NCBI GenBank assembly: GCA_948144175.1
Contig: CANXME010002068.1
Span: forward strand, 2,356,001-2,420,000
Length of the DNA stretch: 64,000 bases
Direction: 5' to 3'
DNA from: Closterium sp. NIES-65
Taxonomy: Eukaryota > Streptophyta > Zygnematophyceae > Desmidiales > Closteriaceae
Every line of letters starts with the position of its first letter. Position 1 is the stretch's first letter. The translations under genes and the position numbers were made by a program. A model generated the notes under the pieces. That model was not told the origin of the DNA. It ran no database searches and was given only the letters and a program-made list of their open reading frames with translations. Below, in pieces: positions 21,801 through 30,933 of this stretch.

Positions 21801-23636
21801 GTGTCGGCCTGTGCGTGCGTCCGTGCAGTGGGTCACCCGCTGACTCGCAGGAGTGAACTGGTGAACCCCCGTATCCTGCAGGTCCGCACCACTCACCAAG
21901 TTCGTAGAGAACGAGGGAAGGTACAGACCAGACAGGGTGCCCGAAGGGGCAGCCGGACACGGGAGGACAGTGGAGAAGTGAGAGAGGACAGGACCCCTAG
22001 AGGGGTCAGCCAGGGAGACCGCAACGGGCCGGCCAAGCGGCGTGAGGGTAGTGCGGTCTCGAAAGAAGGAGCGAGAAGCCCCGGAGTCAAGTGTGAAAGT
22101 GAGGGAGGATGGAGGCGACGCAGTACCTGAGAGCGCAGTCTCACCAGCACTTGAGAGCGCAGACGCACTGGCACCTAGAGCAGCAGCCTCACAAGCACCT
22201 AGCGCAGCAGTACCAATGCCCGGGTCGGGCGGGAAACACCGGTAACAGTCACCCTCCTCACTAATAGTCACAGCATACATAGCAGCAAGGATAGCATCAA
22301 AATCAAGATCAAAGATCGCTACACCAGCCCTAAGAAGCTCATCCCAGCGAGGGATCTCACTAGCCCCGGGGAACTGCTGACGCCAAGCGTCCGTCAGGCG
22401 GCCAAAGCAGCGCTGGGTGGAGTGGGCACCCCCACACTCCTCACCCGCGCGGTCGCCAGAGCGAAGGACGTAGGTACAAGGACCAGTACCCCCACCCCTC
22501 TGACGCCGAGTGTACCACTCACGGAGCTGCTGGGGCGGAGGGACGTCACGCGAACGCTGCTGCTGCTGCTGCTGCGAGCGCTGGCCACCACCACCGCCGC
22601 TTCGCTGCTGGGTACCGCCTCGACCAGCTCCACCTCCTCCGCCACCACCGCCTCCTCCGCCGCCGCCTCCCCCACCGTCACCGCCACCACTGCCGCCACC
22701 ACCACCGCCGCCGCCACCACCGCCGCCTCCTCCGCCGCTGCCACTACTACCACCACCACCCCCGCCACCACTCCCGCCGCCACCCCCACTCCCTCCGCCG
22801 CCTCCACCGCCACCTCCACCGTTCCCTCCAACTCCACCAGCTCCCTTGCCCCCCTTGCCCTTGCCAGAGCGGCGTCTCCCACTAGGGTCAGACGCCGCGC
22901 CAACCGACTCGAGACCAAGCAGGTCGGCAGCAGCAGCAGAGGCAACAGAGGGCAGGAGGGGGGAAGGAGAGCACCCCTCAAAGATGGGGGTGCGAGGGTC
23001 ACCACGAGAAGCTCCGACAGCGACGATGCTCTTCTCCGCCGCGAGAAGGGCCTTCTCGAGGACGTCGACGGTGAGGGTGGTGGGACAGACTGCGAGAAAG
23101 TGGTCCCTGACTACGCAAAGAGAGTCAGGGAGGCGCGCGACTACGTAGTAGAGAGTGATGTACATGGGGGGGGGGTTCTTAGCGCAGAACTCAGCAGGAA
23201 GGGCGGCGCGGTAGCGAGTGTCACTAGTGAGGAGGTGCGTAATGAGGTCAGCGTCAGTGGGAAAGGCAGAGAGGTCAGGAAAGAGGTAGGGAAGCATGAG
23301 ACGGCTCAGTGCAGCAGTGGCAGGGGAGGAGTAGCGCGCAACTACAGCGTCGTACAAGGTCTGAGCACTCTTGTACTGACTAAAGTACGCGCGCTCAGAG
23401 GTAGGGAGGTGGCGACGCACAGCAAGACGTGCAGCAGCATCGCGGGTGGCCCACTGAGAGCGCACAGTGGGATCAGCATCAGCAGCAGGGGCAGGAGAGG
23501 CGCCAGAAGTGAGGTCAAAGAGAGAGAGGCCGTCTGCCCTATCGCACTGTAAAAACAACTGCAAGTCGTCTACCCAGACCTCAAAGTCAATGGCGCGACC
23601 CTCAGCGTCAAAAGCTAGGACACTAGGGGTAGCCAT
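18888..23636 (-). CDS. Gag-Pol polyprotein of element E, ended by TAG in RT
   Basis: 1582 codons from MATPSVLAFD. I chose this start because relatives begin the same way (MASPTVLSFD, MASPQVLVFD); 14 further codons lie upstream in frame. Order: Gag 1-250; poly-glycine 265-340; finger C387-x13-C401-x3-H405-x4-C410; protease DSGA at 517-520; HHCC region with H673/H678 and C711/C714; integrase D741, D810, E846; Gly-Ala-Glu-Pro linker about 1020-1110; serine-rich region; RT from about 1470 (FKARYVARGFSQRQG). The TAG at 18888-18890 replaces the Gln codon of YGLRQAP, so it is a single CAG-to-TAG change. The RT active site lies beyond it. Confidence 0.93.
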   Translation of the reverse strand: MATPSVLAFDAEGRAIDFEVWVDDLQLFLQCDRADGLSLFDLTSGASPAPAADADPTVRSQWATRDAAARLAVRRHLPTSERAYFSQYKSAQTLYDAVVARYSSPATAALSRLMLPYLFPDLSAFPTDADLITHLLTSDTRYRAALPAEFCAKNPPPMYITLYYVVARLPDSLCVVRDHFLAVCPTTLTVDVLEKALLAAEKSIVAVGASRGDPRTPIFEGCSPSPLLPSVASAAAADLLGLESVGAASDPSGRRRSGKGKGGKGAGGVGGNGGGGGGGGGGSGGGGGSGGGGGGGSSGSGGGGGGGGGGGGGGGSGGGDGGGGGGGGGGGGGGGGAGRGGTQQRSGGGGGQRSQQQQQQRSRDVPPPQQLREWYTRRQRGGGTGPCTYVLRSGDRAGEECGGAHSTQRCFGRLTDAWRQQFPGASEIPRWDELLRAGVAIFDLDFDAILAAMYAVTISEEGDCYRCFPPDPGIGTAALGACEAAALGASASALSSAGETALSGTASPPSSLTFTLDSGASRSFFRDRTTLTPLGRPVAVSLADPSRGPVLSHFSTVLPCPAAPSGTLSGLYLPSFSTNLVSGADLQDTGVHQFTPASQRVTHCTDARTGRHLATFSRRPGSSLYTLTTTSPPVPASVQVAASGQVLAAASRSGPESAPCSCRLLSHETLLWHHRLGHPSLPRLRSMASRVLVSGLPQSLPPLPSGPGPSCVPCVEGRLRAAPHSSQFPPTEAPLQTLHMDVRGSAPVRGQGHERYFLLVVDDYSRYTTVLPLRSKGAVTEVLIDWIREARLQLRKSFGSDFRVLRLHSDRGGEFSSRLLRDYCRARGIRQTFTLPESPQQNGIAERRIGMVMDVARTSMMHAAAPHFLWPFAVRYAAHQLNLHPRVSRPAMSPVLLWTGKVGDASAFRVWGSRAFVRDLSADKLSPRAAPCVFLGFPTDAPGWQFYHPSSRRVLSSQDVTFDESVPFYRLFPYRTPSLPPPPDFLVPVPPLVDPLPPQVPAPSGVSQVDAVDPVEVTGDSGGAATGGAEPGGAGPGGATAEGAEPGGAEPGGAVPGAVELGGAGSGAAEPGGAESGAAEPGGAESGAAEPGGAASGAAEPGVSPAAASRREPLSPQELREWFARRLRRAAGAGASSTVEGAGAAGPGAGAGAAEGVGAETTAVCPGGGFAAGAAGGPAAGGVGGAGAVAGGAGAVPAESGAAARHRPYFVPLLQQVLGLSPPVECPQPVQSQSLLEPSSPLPAPSPYTGPTGGLAKRREPASRPASPVRAARASGRGSRQRPPPVPGTHRMSLRPSTAPLRAPLPSPPESSLPALADSESDSLRAASPTVTRLLATVVTDPSFESTAASALVAELFDFAARCRLDYAASLVAKSTSVCPPSVGGECALGTDVLEDRQEELECLAAASPHLASVLLAPEGDPDALDIPTPRSYAEAVEGPYSSQWQAAIDAEMASWKSTGTYVDAVPPPGANIVSGMWIFRVKRPPGSPPIFKARYVARGFSQRQGVDYFQTFSPTPKMTTLQVLLHIAAQRDYELHSLDFSTAFLQGSLHEEIWLRRPPGFTRTFPPGTQWSLRRPVYGLR
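20331..20580 (-). repeat. 15-bp coding repeat for the GGAEP-type linker in E
   Basis: The plus strand repeats CCAGGCTCAGCACCC with variants; the minus strand encodes Gly-Gly-Ala-Glu-Pro pentapeptides. The same linker is present in G, H, I and J. Confidence 0.85.
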
Positions 23637-23989
23637 GACGACGACAGCGAAGCAGTGTAAGCGGTAGGGGAAGAGCACGCAGTGACAGCGGTACTGTGCT
23701 CACCGGGCAGGGCAGGTCGGGCAGCTCTGCAGAAGGGCGGCTCGGCGACTCAGCGACTCGGCTACTGGGCGGCTCGGCTCCCGGGCGGCTCGGAGACAGG
23801 GCGGCTCGGGTGCACTGCTGCTCGGTGGTCCGGCGGCTCGGCTGCTGCAGGTGGGCGGCTCGGCTGCTGCAGGTGGGCGACTCGGCTGCTGCAGGTGGGC
23901 GGCTCGGCTGCTGCAGGTGGGCGACTCGGCTGCTGCAGTTGGGCGACGCGAGAGGAAGGGGCGGCGGGGCCGGGTTGCAGGGACGGCGA

Positions 23990-24560
23990 AGGGCCGTAGT
24001 AGCGGCGGCCGTAGGGCCGCAGGTAGGAGGCGGCAGGGCCGCGCAAGGGCGGGGTGGCCGCGTCTGAGTGGGCGGCGGGGCCGCGGCTGAGGAGGCGGCG
24101 GGGCCGCGTCGGAGCGAGCAGCAGGGCCGCTGCTGAGCAAGCGGCGGGGCCGCGTCTGAGCAGGCGGCGGGGCCGCGTCGTAGCGGGCGGCGGGGCCGCG
24201 GCTGAGCAGGCGGCGGGGCCGCGTCGTAGTGGGCGGCGGGGCCGCGGCTGAGCAGGCGGCGGGGCCGCGTCTGAGTGGGCGGCGGGGCCGCGTCTGAGCA
24301 GGCGGCGGGGCCGCGTCGGAGCGAGCAGCGGGGCCGCGGCTGAGTAGGCGGCGGGGCCGCGTCTGAGTGGGCGGCGGGGCCGCGTCTGAGCAGGCGGCGG
24401 GGCCGCGTCGGAGCGGGCGGCGGGGCCGCGTCTGAAGGGGCGGGCGGGGCCGCGTCCGAAGTGGGCGGCGGGGCCGCGTCTGAAATGGCGGCGGGGCCGC
24501 GTTCGAAAGGGGCGGCGGGGCCGCGTCTGAAAGGGCGGCGGGGCCGCGAGGGAAGGGCGA
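23990..24560 (-). repeat. GC minisatellite in leader of element E
   Basis: Units of about 20-22 bp built on GGCGGGGCCGCGTCTGAG. No plausible gene; long open frames here are a by-product of composition. Confidence 0.82.
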
Positions 24561-24596
24561 CACGGAGGGTCGCTCGAGAGAGAGAAAAAAAAGGTT

Positions 24597-24663
24597 AGCG
24601 CGCCTCGGGGCGCGCTTCGGTGGGCCCTAGGCGAAGTTCCCACAGGGAACCCGCTCTATACCA
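24597..24663 (-). promoter_or_regulatory. PBS, leader hairpin, box and GC hairpin of element E
   Basis: From the LTR inwards on the minus strand: TGGTATAGAGC (24653-24663), hairpin GTTCCC-TGT-GGGAAC (24636-24650), GGGCCCACC (24619-24627), then AGCGCGCC-CCGA-GGCGCGCT (24597-24616). The order recurs in relatives with different stem sequences. Confidence 0.75.
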
Positions 24664-24791
24664 TGTGAGAATAGTAGAACAGGAATGAATGACTAAGTGA
24701 ACGTTTGGTACAAATACAAACCCTAGAGAGCTGTACCCCATATGTGCTACCCCACTATAGCCTACAACAGCTATGTCATATATATCTGACA
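24664..24791 (-). repeat. 5' LTR of element E
   Basis: 128 bp; differs from the 3' LTR only at the fourth base of the plus-strand text. Followed by ATACG. Confidence 0.95.
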
Positions 24792-24796
24792 ATACG

Positions 24797-25197
24797 CGCA
24801 TGTATAATATATTTTTTTGTCATGATTAAAACGGTAACGATTCTCCATTCTGCAGCAAGTCCACTTTTATTTTTACTTTGTTCGACTCCCTCGAGGGTGG
24901 GCGATTCGTTCAGAAAAAGCGGAACGACGTGAAGATGATTGACAGGCTCTCGATAACAACTGCGAGTTTGCGATGCTAGCGAGCGATTTCCTACGAATGG
25001 CTCGTATGCTAACGCGGGGCGAGCTCGACACATTCCTCTGCGAAGTGACGTGTCTTTGACACTGTGCACCGGCGGAAAATTGCCTCGCGTGATTCTTATT
25101 CAGGACGCAGTAACGTATCGATTCGATTGAAATTGCAATTCTGAGTTGCACACTTTGATGCGCTTCTAAATCTTGCTCAATTAGAAGCACACACCGC
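24797..25197 (+). repeat. Hairpin repeat HR, copy 1, right part
   Basis: Resumes after element E. From 24839 it is about 95% identical by eye to 34295-34650. Contains GCGCTTCTAA...TTAGAAGCAC (25160-25190), then breaks off into a TRIM fragment. Confidence 0.8.
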
Positions 25198-25426
25198 GGA
25201 GTGTGGGCCCACAAGACGCCGCGACGAGATAGGAGCCCGCCGCGCGCCTCGGGGCGCACGGCGGGCAGAAAACCGCCACGCGCCCCGAGCGCGTGGCGGG
25301 AAGAAAAAACAGAGGTCGCGCAACACGGGGCGCGCGACACACAGTAGGGCAGCGGAAGCAGGTGAGCCCAGAAGCCAGGAACGTTTAGCTCTGATAGCAT
25401 GTTAGAGTAAGCTAAGAGCTAGTAGG
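25198..25426 (-). mobile_element. TRIM1-type fragment: leader, PBS and LTR start
   Basis: Matches 16260-16477 of TRIM1: three GC hairpins (25236-25265, 25274-25298, 25316-25337), PBS (25389-25399) and the first 27 bases of the LTR (25400-25426), where element F is inserted. The rest is missing. Confidence 0.85.
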
Positions 25427-25561
25427 TGTCAAACATTATATATGTTGTTGTGTTTGTTTAGGCAACAGTGGGTTAGTCTATAGGGGGTACACAATTCTAG
25501 GGTTAGGTACTTGTACTGTTTTCACTGCTAGTTCATTCATTCCTAATCAGTTATTCCAACA
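25427..25561 (+). repeat. 5' LTR of element F
   Basis: 135 bp, TGTCAAACATT...TATTCCAACA, next to the PBS. No 3' LTR partner in the window. Confidence 0.85.
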
Positions 25562-25609
25562 TGGTATAGAGCAGGTCCTTCCTAGGACCGAATTTTTTAA
25601 GGGCCCACC
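25562..25609 (+). promoter_or_regulatory. PBS, leader hairpin and box of element F
   Basis: TGGTATAGAGC, stem GGTCCT/AGGACC with TCCT loop (25574-25589), GGGCCCACC (25601-25609). The stem sequence differs from that of E but is fully paired. Confidence 0.75.
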
Positions 25610-26387
25610 ACTACCTACCTACCTACCTACCTACCTGCGCCCTAGGGCGCCTCGGTTTTTTCACGGCCACCTAAGGCCCCGACGGCTCGCCCCTAGAGGC
25701 CCCGAACGGCCCACGCGCTCGCCCCTAGCGCCCACCCTTCCGGCCCCGCGATCGCCCCTAGAGGCCCCGTCGGCCCCGCACTTACCTCCCTAGAGGCCCA
25801 GAACGGCCTCGTCGGCCCCGCGCTCACCTCCCTAGAGGTCCCCTACGGCCCCGTCGGCCCCGCGCTCACCTCCCTAGAGGCCCCGAACGGCCCCATCGGC
25901 CCCTAGAGGCCCCCTTGACGGCCCCGCGCTTACCTCCCTAGCGGCCCCGAACGGCCCCGTCGGCCCCTAAAAGGCCCCGTTAAGGCCCCGCGCTCACCTT
26001 CCTAGCGGCCCCGAACGGCCCCGTCGGCCCTTAGAGGCCTCGTTAAGGCCCAGAACGGCCCCGCGCTCACCTCCCTAAGGCCCCAAACGGCCCCGTCGTC
26101 CCCGCGCCCACCGTCCCTAGAGGCCCCAACCGGCCCCGCACCCACCGCCCCTAAAGGCCCCGAGCGGCCCGTTACCGCCACAGCCCGGGACCGAACCGAG
26201 CCGCGCGACCGAACCGAGCCGCGCGACCCGAGCCGAGCCGCGCGACCCGAGCCGAGCCGCGCGAACCCAGCCGAGCCGCGCGACCCGACCCGAACCGAGC
26301 CGCCCCACCCGAGCCGCGCCGCCCTGCCCGAACCGAGCCGCCCTAACTGCTTCTACTACTGCTACTGCGGCTACTTCTACTGCTCCT
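25610..26387 (+). other. Leader of element F with short CG-rich repeats
   Basis: A (CTAC)n run near 25612-25635, then about 450 bp of CGGCCCCGAACGGCCCCGTC-type units and ACCGAGCCGCGCGACC units up to the Gag start. No gene seen. Confidence 0.75.
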
Positions 26388-27500
26388 ATGGCTAGCCCAC
26401 AGGTTCTAGTTTTCGATGCTGAGGGTCGCCCAGTGAAGTTTGACACATGGCTAGATGACCTGCACCTCTACCTACAGCTCACAGCCAAGGACGACATCTC
26501 ACTGTACGACCACGCCCTATGCCATGTCACTGCCCCTGCTGCTACTGCTGACACCACTGCTCGCTCACAGTGGCAGGCTCCTGATGACCACGCTCGCTTC
26601 GCTATTCGCAACTCCCTGCCGATAGACGAACGCGGGCACTTTGGCCAGCACAAGACTGCACAGGCACTGTACACAGCTGTCGTTGCTCGCTACTCCTCAC
26701 CTGCCTCTGCCGCGCTAGGCCGTCTCTCCCTCCCCTACCTGTTTCCCGACCTGGCCTCGTTCCACACAGTCGCTGACCTCATCACGCACCTCCGTACTAG
26801 TGAGGCCCGCTTCCGTGCCGCCATGCCCGCTGAGTTCCTTGCCACGCACCCCCCCCCCCACTCTGGCTCACTCTCTACCACCTAGTCACCCGCCTCCCTG
26901 ACACACTGCGTGCTGTCAGGGACTACTTCCTCGCTCGCTGCCCCACTGAGCTCACCATTGCCCTCCTCGAGAAGGAACTACTTGCAGCTTAGACTAGCAT
27001 AGTCGCTGTAGGTGCCTCTCGTGGCGACCCCCGTACCCCGTTCTTTGAGGGGTGTTCTTCTTCCCCCCTTCTTCCCTCTATCGCCTCTGCTGCGGCTGTC
27101 GACCTCCTTGGTGCTGAGAAGGTCGGTACTACGTCTGCTACGAGCGTGCGCCGCAGCGGCAAGGGCAAAGGGGGCAAGGGCGGTGGCGGTGACGGCGGGG
27201 GAGGTGGTGGTGGGGGTGGTGGAGGCGGTGGGGGTGGTGGCGCGACTGGAGGGGCTAGTGGCAGCGGTGGGGGTGGTGGCGGCAGCGGCGGGGGAGGTGG
27301 CAGGGGCGGAGGCGGTGGTTGGGGTGGCGGGGGACGAGGCGGCGGCAGGGGTTGGGGTGGTCGAGGAGGTGGCGGCGGCGGTGGTGGTTGTGGAGGCGCT
27401 GGCGTTGGCCAGGGCCAGCAGCACACTCCGTCGCCCCAGGAGGTCCGTGAGTGGTACTCTCTGCACGGGGGGGGGGGGGGGGGGGGGGGGTGGCCTTAGC
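26388..27500 (+). pseudogene. Gag of element F, frameshifted
   Basis: Starts MASPQVLVFDAEGRPVKFD and runs well to about residue 153. A frameshift at the C-run near 26847 leads to VTRLPDTLRAVRDYF in another frame, and a stop follows near 26990. The poly-glycine segment (27180-27400) is intact, but a G-run at 27467-27490 shifts the frame before the finger. Homopolymer slippage explains two of the lesions. Confidence 0.85.
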
Positions 27501-28829
27501 TGCACGTACGTCATTCGCTCTGGTGATCGCACTAGTCAGCACTGTGGACGACCGCACGCCACACAGCGTTGCTTCGCTCGTCTCGACGACGCTTGGCGTG
27601 TACAGTTCCCTCAGGCCACTGAGCTGCCCCACTGGATTGATCTCCTGAAGAAGGGGATTGATATCTATGCTCTAGACTTTGATGCTATTCTATCTGCTAT
27701 GTATGTGATGTCTACTAGTGGAGAGGGTGCTGAGTACCTGTGTGTCCCGCCCAACCCGGGCATTAGGACTAGTGCGTCTGCCGCTCCAGGTACTCGCGTG
27801 TCGGCTACCCCAGGTGCTGGTGAGGCAGCTGCTCTAGGTGCTTGTGCGTCTGCCCCCCTTGGTACTGAGTCGACTGCAGCACTGCACACCTTCACACTGG
27901 ACTCAGGTGCTTCTCGCTGTTTCTTTCGTGACCGCACTGCCCTTGAGCCGCTTGCTCGGCCAGTTGCTGTCTCCCTTGCTGACCCCTCTGGGGGTCCGGT
28001 CATTGCGACCTCTTCCACTGTCCTTCCCTGTCCTGCAATCCCGTCGGGCACACTGTCAGGTCTCCACCTCCCCTCGTTCTCTACGAACCTGGTGGCAGGA
28101 TGTGCGCTCCAGGACGGGGGTGTTCACCAGTTCACCCCTGCCTACGAGCGTGTGACACACTGTACGTGTGCTCGTACGGGCCGTCACTTGGCTACGAGCG
28201 TGTGACACACTGACTACTGAGTCCCCTCAGGTTGCTGCGTCTGCGTCTGCGTCCGCGTCAGGTCAGGTGTCGGCCCCCTGCTCGTGTCGCTCTCTTGCGC
28301 ACGAGACTGTCCTCTGGCACCACCGCCTTGGCCACCCGTCTGTGCAGCGGCTTCGTGCCATGCACTCCCGGTACCTTGTCTCTGGCCTGCCCAGGGTCCT
28401 TCCTCCCCTTCCACCCTCACCTGCCCCTACCTGTCTCCCCTGTGTCGAGGGACGGCAGCGCGCCGCTCCTCACTCCTCGTTTCCCCCGACGACTGCTCCC
28501 TTGCAGACGCTCCACATGGACGTGTGGGGCCAAGCCCGCGTCCGTGGTCACGGTCAGGAGAGGTACTTCCGTATAGTTGTTGACGACTACTCGCGCTACA
28601 CCTCGGTCTTCCCCTTGCGCACCAAGGGTGAGGTCCCTGATGTCTTGATCCCTTGGATCCGCAGAGCCCGTCTCCAGCTCAGCGAGCGTTTTCACTCGGA
28701 CTTTCCTGTCCTGCGCTTGCACTCTGACAGAGGTGGTGAGTTCTCCTCCGACCTCTTGGCGGCCTACTGTGCTGAGCACGCCATTGAGCAGTCGTTCACG
28801 CTTCCGGCCTCTCCACAGCAGAATGGGTG
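27501..28829 (+). pseudogene. Finger, protease and integrase N-part of element F
   Basis: The finger C-x13-C-x3-H-x4-C lies at 27501-27572. LHTFTLDSGASRCFF gives the protease. A short duplication of GGCTACGAGCGTGTGACAC near 28140-28210 breaks the frame; the next frame holds LWHHRLGHPS, CLPCVEGRQ, LHMDVWG and RLHSDRGGEFSS, up to LPASPQQNG. The catalytic Glu of integrase and all of RT are missing. Confidence 0.87.
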
Positions 28830-29480
28830 ATCTGCAAGCCAAGGTAGCTGCGCAGTTCCCCCAGGTCTGTGCACACTCTTCTGCAGCTCGGACTTCATGT
28901 GGGCAAGTCCAGCAGTGTCAGCAGTGGCAAAGACCAAGTCGTCGACGTACACGAGGATGTAGAACGGCGGCAGAGAAATGTCGGTGCGTAGAAACAGCGA
29001 CGGGTCGGCTGTAGAAGGAGCAAACCCAAGAGCCCCAAATGTAGTCCTTAGTGTCCCGTGCCACTCATGGGGCGCTTGGCGAAGACCGTAGACTGGCCAC
29101 CGGAGGCTCCACTGGGTACCAGGAGGAAACGACCCAGTGAAGCCAGGTGGGCGACGCAGCCAGATCTCCTCGTGCAGGCTGCCTTGTAGGAAAGCTGTGC
29201 TGAAGTCAAGAGAGTGAAGCTCGTAGTCGCGCTGAGTGGCTATGTGCAGCAGCACCCGAAGAGTGGTCATCTTCAGGGTGGGAGAGAAGGTCTGAAAGTA
29301 GTCAACTCCTTGCCGCTGACTGAAGCCTCTAGCCACGTAAAGCGCCTTGAAGACAGGCGGAGAACCCGGCAGCCGCTTCACCCTGAAAATCCATATGCCA
29401 CTGACGATGTTCGCCCCAAGTGGTGGAACCTCGTCAACGTGGGTGCTTGTGGACTTCCAGGAAGCCATCTCTGCGTCCAT
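28830..29480 (-). pseudogene. RT of element G, truncated
   Basis: MDAEMASWKSTSTHVDE, FKALYVARGFSQRQG, LDFSTAFLQGSLHEEIW and LVYVDDLVFATADT are in one frame. A small deletion near 28880 shifts the frame just before the break, after which the element joins F. Confidence 0.87.
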
Positions 29481-30933
29481 GGCCGACTGCCACTGAGAGG
29501 AGTAGGGACCCTCGATCGCCTCAGCGTACGATCAAGGAGTCGGGATGTCTGGTGCATCCGGGTCTCCCTCAGGGGCAATCAGCGTGGACACGAGATGTGG
29601 CAAAGCAGCAGCAAAGCACTAGAACTCCTCCTGCGTGTCCTCAAAGACGTCCGTGCTAAGAGAACACTCACCCCCGACGAACGGAGGACAGACAGACTCA
29701 GACTCAGCAAGGAGACTAGCCGCGTAGTCCAGACGACAGCGAGCAGTGAAGTCAACAAGCTCAGCAACTAGGGCAGACACAGCAGTGGACTCAAAGGAAG
29801 GGTCAGTGACAACAGTAGCCAGGGGACGCGTGACAGAAGGACTAGCAGCACGAAGAGAGTCAGACTCCGAGTCAGCAAGAGTAGGAAGAGAGGACTCAGG
29901 AGGAGACGGCAACGGGACACGCAGAGGAGCAGTGGAAGGACGCAGCGCCATCCTGTGTGTGCCAGGGACCGTAGGAGGACGCGGACGCGTAGTACGACCA
30001 CTACTGCGAGCGGCACGAACAGGCGACGCAGGACAAGACGCAGGCTCACGACGCTCACCAAGACCTCCAGTAGGACTAGTGTAGGGAGAAGGAGCAGGTA
30101 GAGGGGAGGCGGGCTGTAACTGTGACAGCGACTGGACAGGCTGTGGACACTCTAAGGGAGGAGCAGGAAGAGTAGAGGGAGACCAAAAACCTGCTCCAAG
30201 AGCGGAACAAAGTACGGCCTCGGCAGCTCATCGCCTCCAGAACTAGCAAGGACAGCACCAGTACTCCCAGCGACAGCACCAGCGCCACCAGCACCTCCAG
30301 CTCCAACAGCGCCAACTCCAGCACCCTCAGAAGCACAAGCGCCAGCCGCACCTCCATCGCCAACACCCCCAGCAGCTCCAGCTTCAGCAGCTCCAGCTCC
30401 AGCAGCACCAGCTCAAGTAGGACCGTCAGCTCCAGCAGCCTCAGCGGCACCCCCAGACGCACCAGCACCAAAAGAAACACCAGCGCCAACACCCCCAGCA
30501 GCTCCAGCTCCAGCAGCACCAGCACCGCCACCAGCTCCAGCAGGACCAACTCCAGCAGCCCAGCAGCACCCCAAGTCCCAGCAGCACCAGGACCGCCAGT
30601 ACAAGCACCTCCGGGACCAGCAGCAACAGTAGCACCTCCAGCTCCAGCAGCACGTCTCCAGCGGCGGGCAAACCACTCGCGCAGCTCCTGTGGAAAGAGT
30701 GGCTCCCGCCTTGACGAAGCACCGCCGGCGGCCACACGAGCAGACCCAGCGCCCCCAGGCTCCGCACCCCCAGACCCAGCACCCCCAGGCTCAGCACCCC
30801 AAGACTCAGCACCCCCAGTCTCAGCACCCCCAGACTCAGCACCTCCAGACCCGGCACCCGCAGGCTCAGCACCTCTAGCAGCACTAGAGTCAACAGCTAC
30901 CTCGACAGGCTCGACTGCGTCTACCTGGGACAC
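29481..30933 (-). pseudogene. Integrase-RT linker of element G
   Basis: Low-complexity coding remnant: serine/leucine-rich part with YAASLLAESESVCPP, then alanine-rich text, then Gly-Ala-Glu-Pro repeats (30735-30900). Several frames are needed. Confidence 0.7.

Larger units (their letters stand above)
17440..24791 (-). mobile_element. Ty1/copia element E, nearly intact
   Basis: 7352 bp on the minus strand. The LTRs (17440-17567 and 24664-24791) differ at one of 128 bases, and the target duplication ATACG is perfect (17435-17439 and 24792-24796). PBS, PPT, leader and all Gag-Pol domains are present. Only one nonsense codon and one frameshift were found in the coding part. Youngest element in the window and a good reference for the clade. 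It split hairpin repeat copy 1. Confidence 0.96.
25427..28829 (+). mobile_element. Ty1/copia element F, 5' half
   Basis: LTR, PBS, leader, Gag, protease and integrase, cut at the QQNG motif of integrase (28829) and followed without a gap by the reverse strand of another copia (G). About four bases, GGGT, are shared at the junction. Confidence 0.9.

Noticed and set aside
22422-23552. Long plus-strand open frames rich in Thr/Ala/Pro opposite Gag of element E
   Set aside because: They mirror the poly-glycine Gag coding on the minus strand; GC-rich composition removes stops. No motif or start context.
23700-24643. Long proline/arginine-rich frames over the leader of E
   Set aside because: Pure product of a 20-22-bp GC minisatellite.
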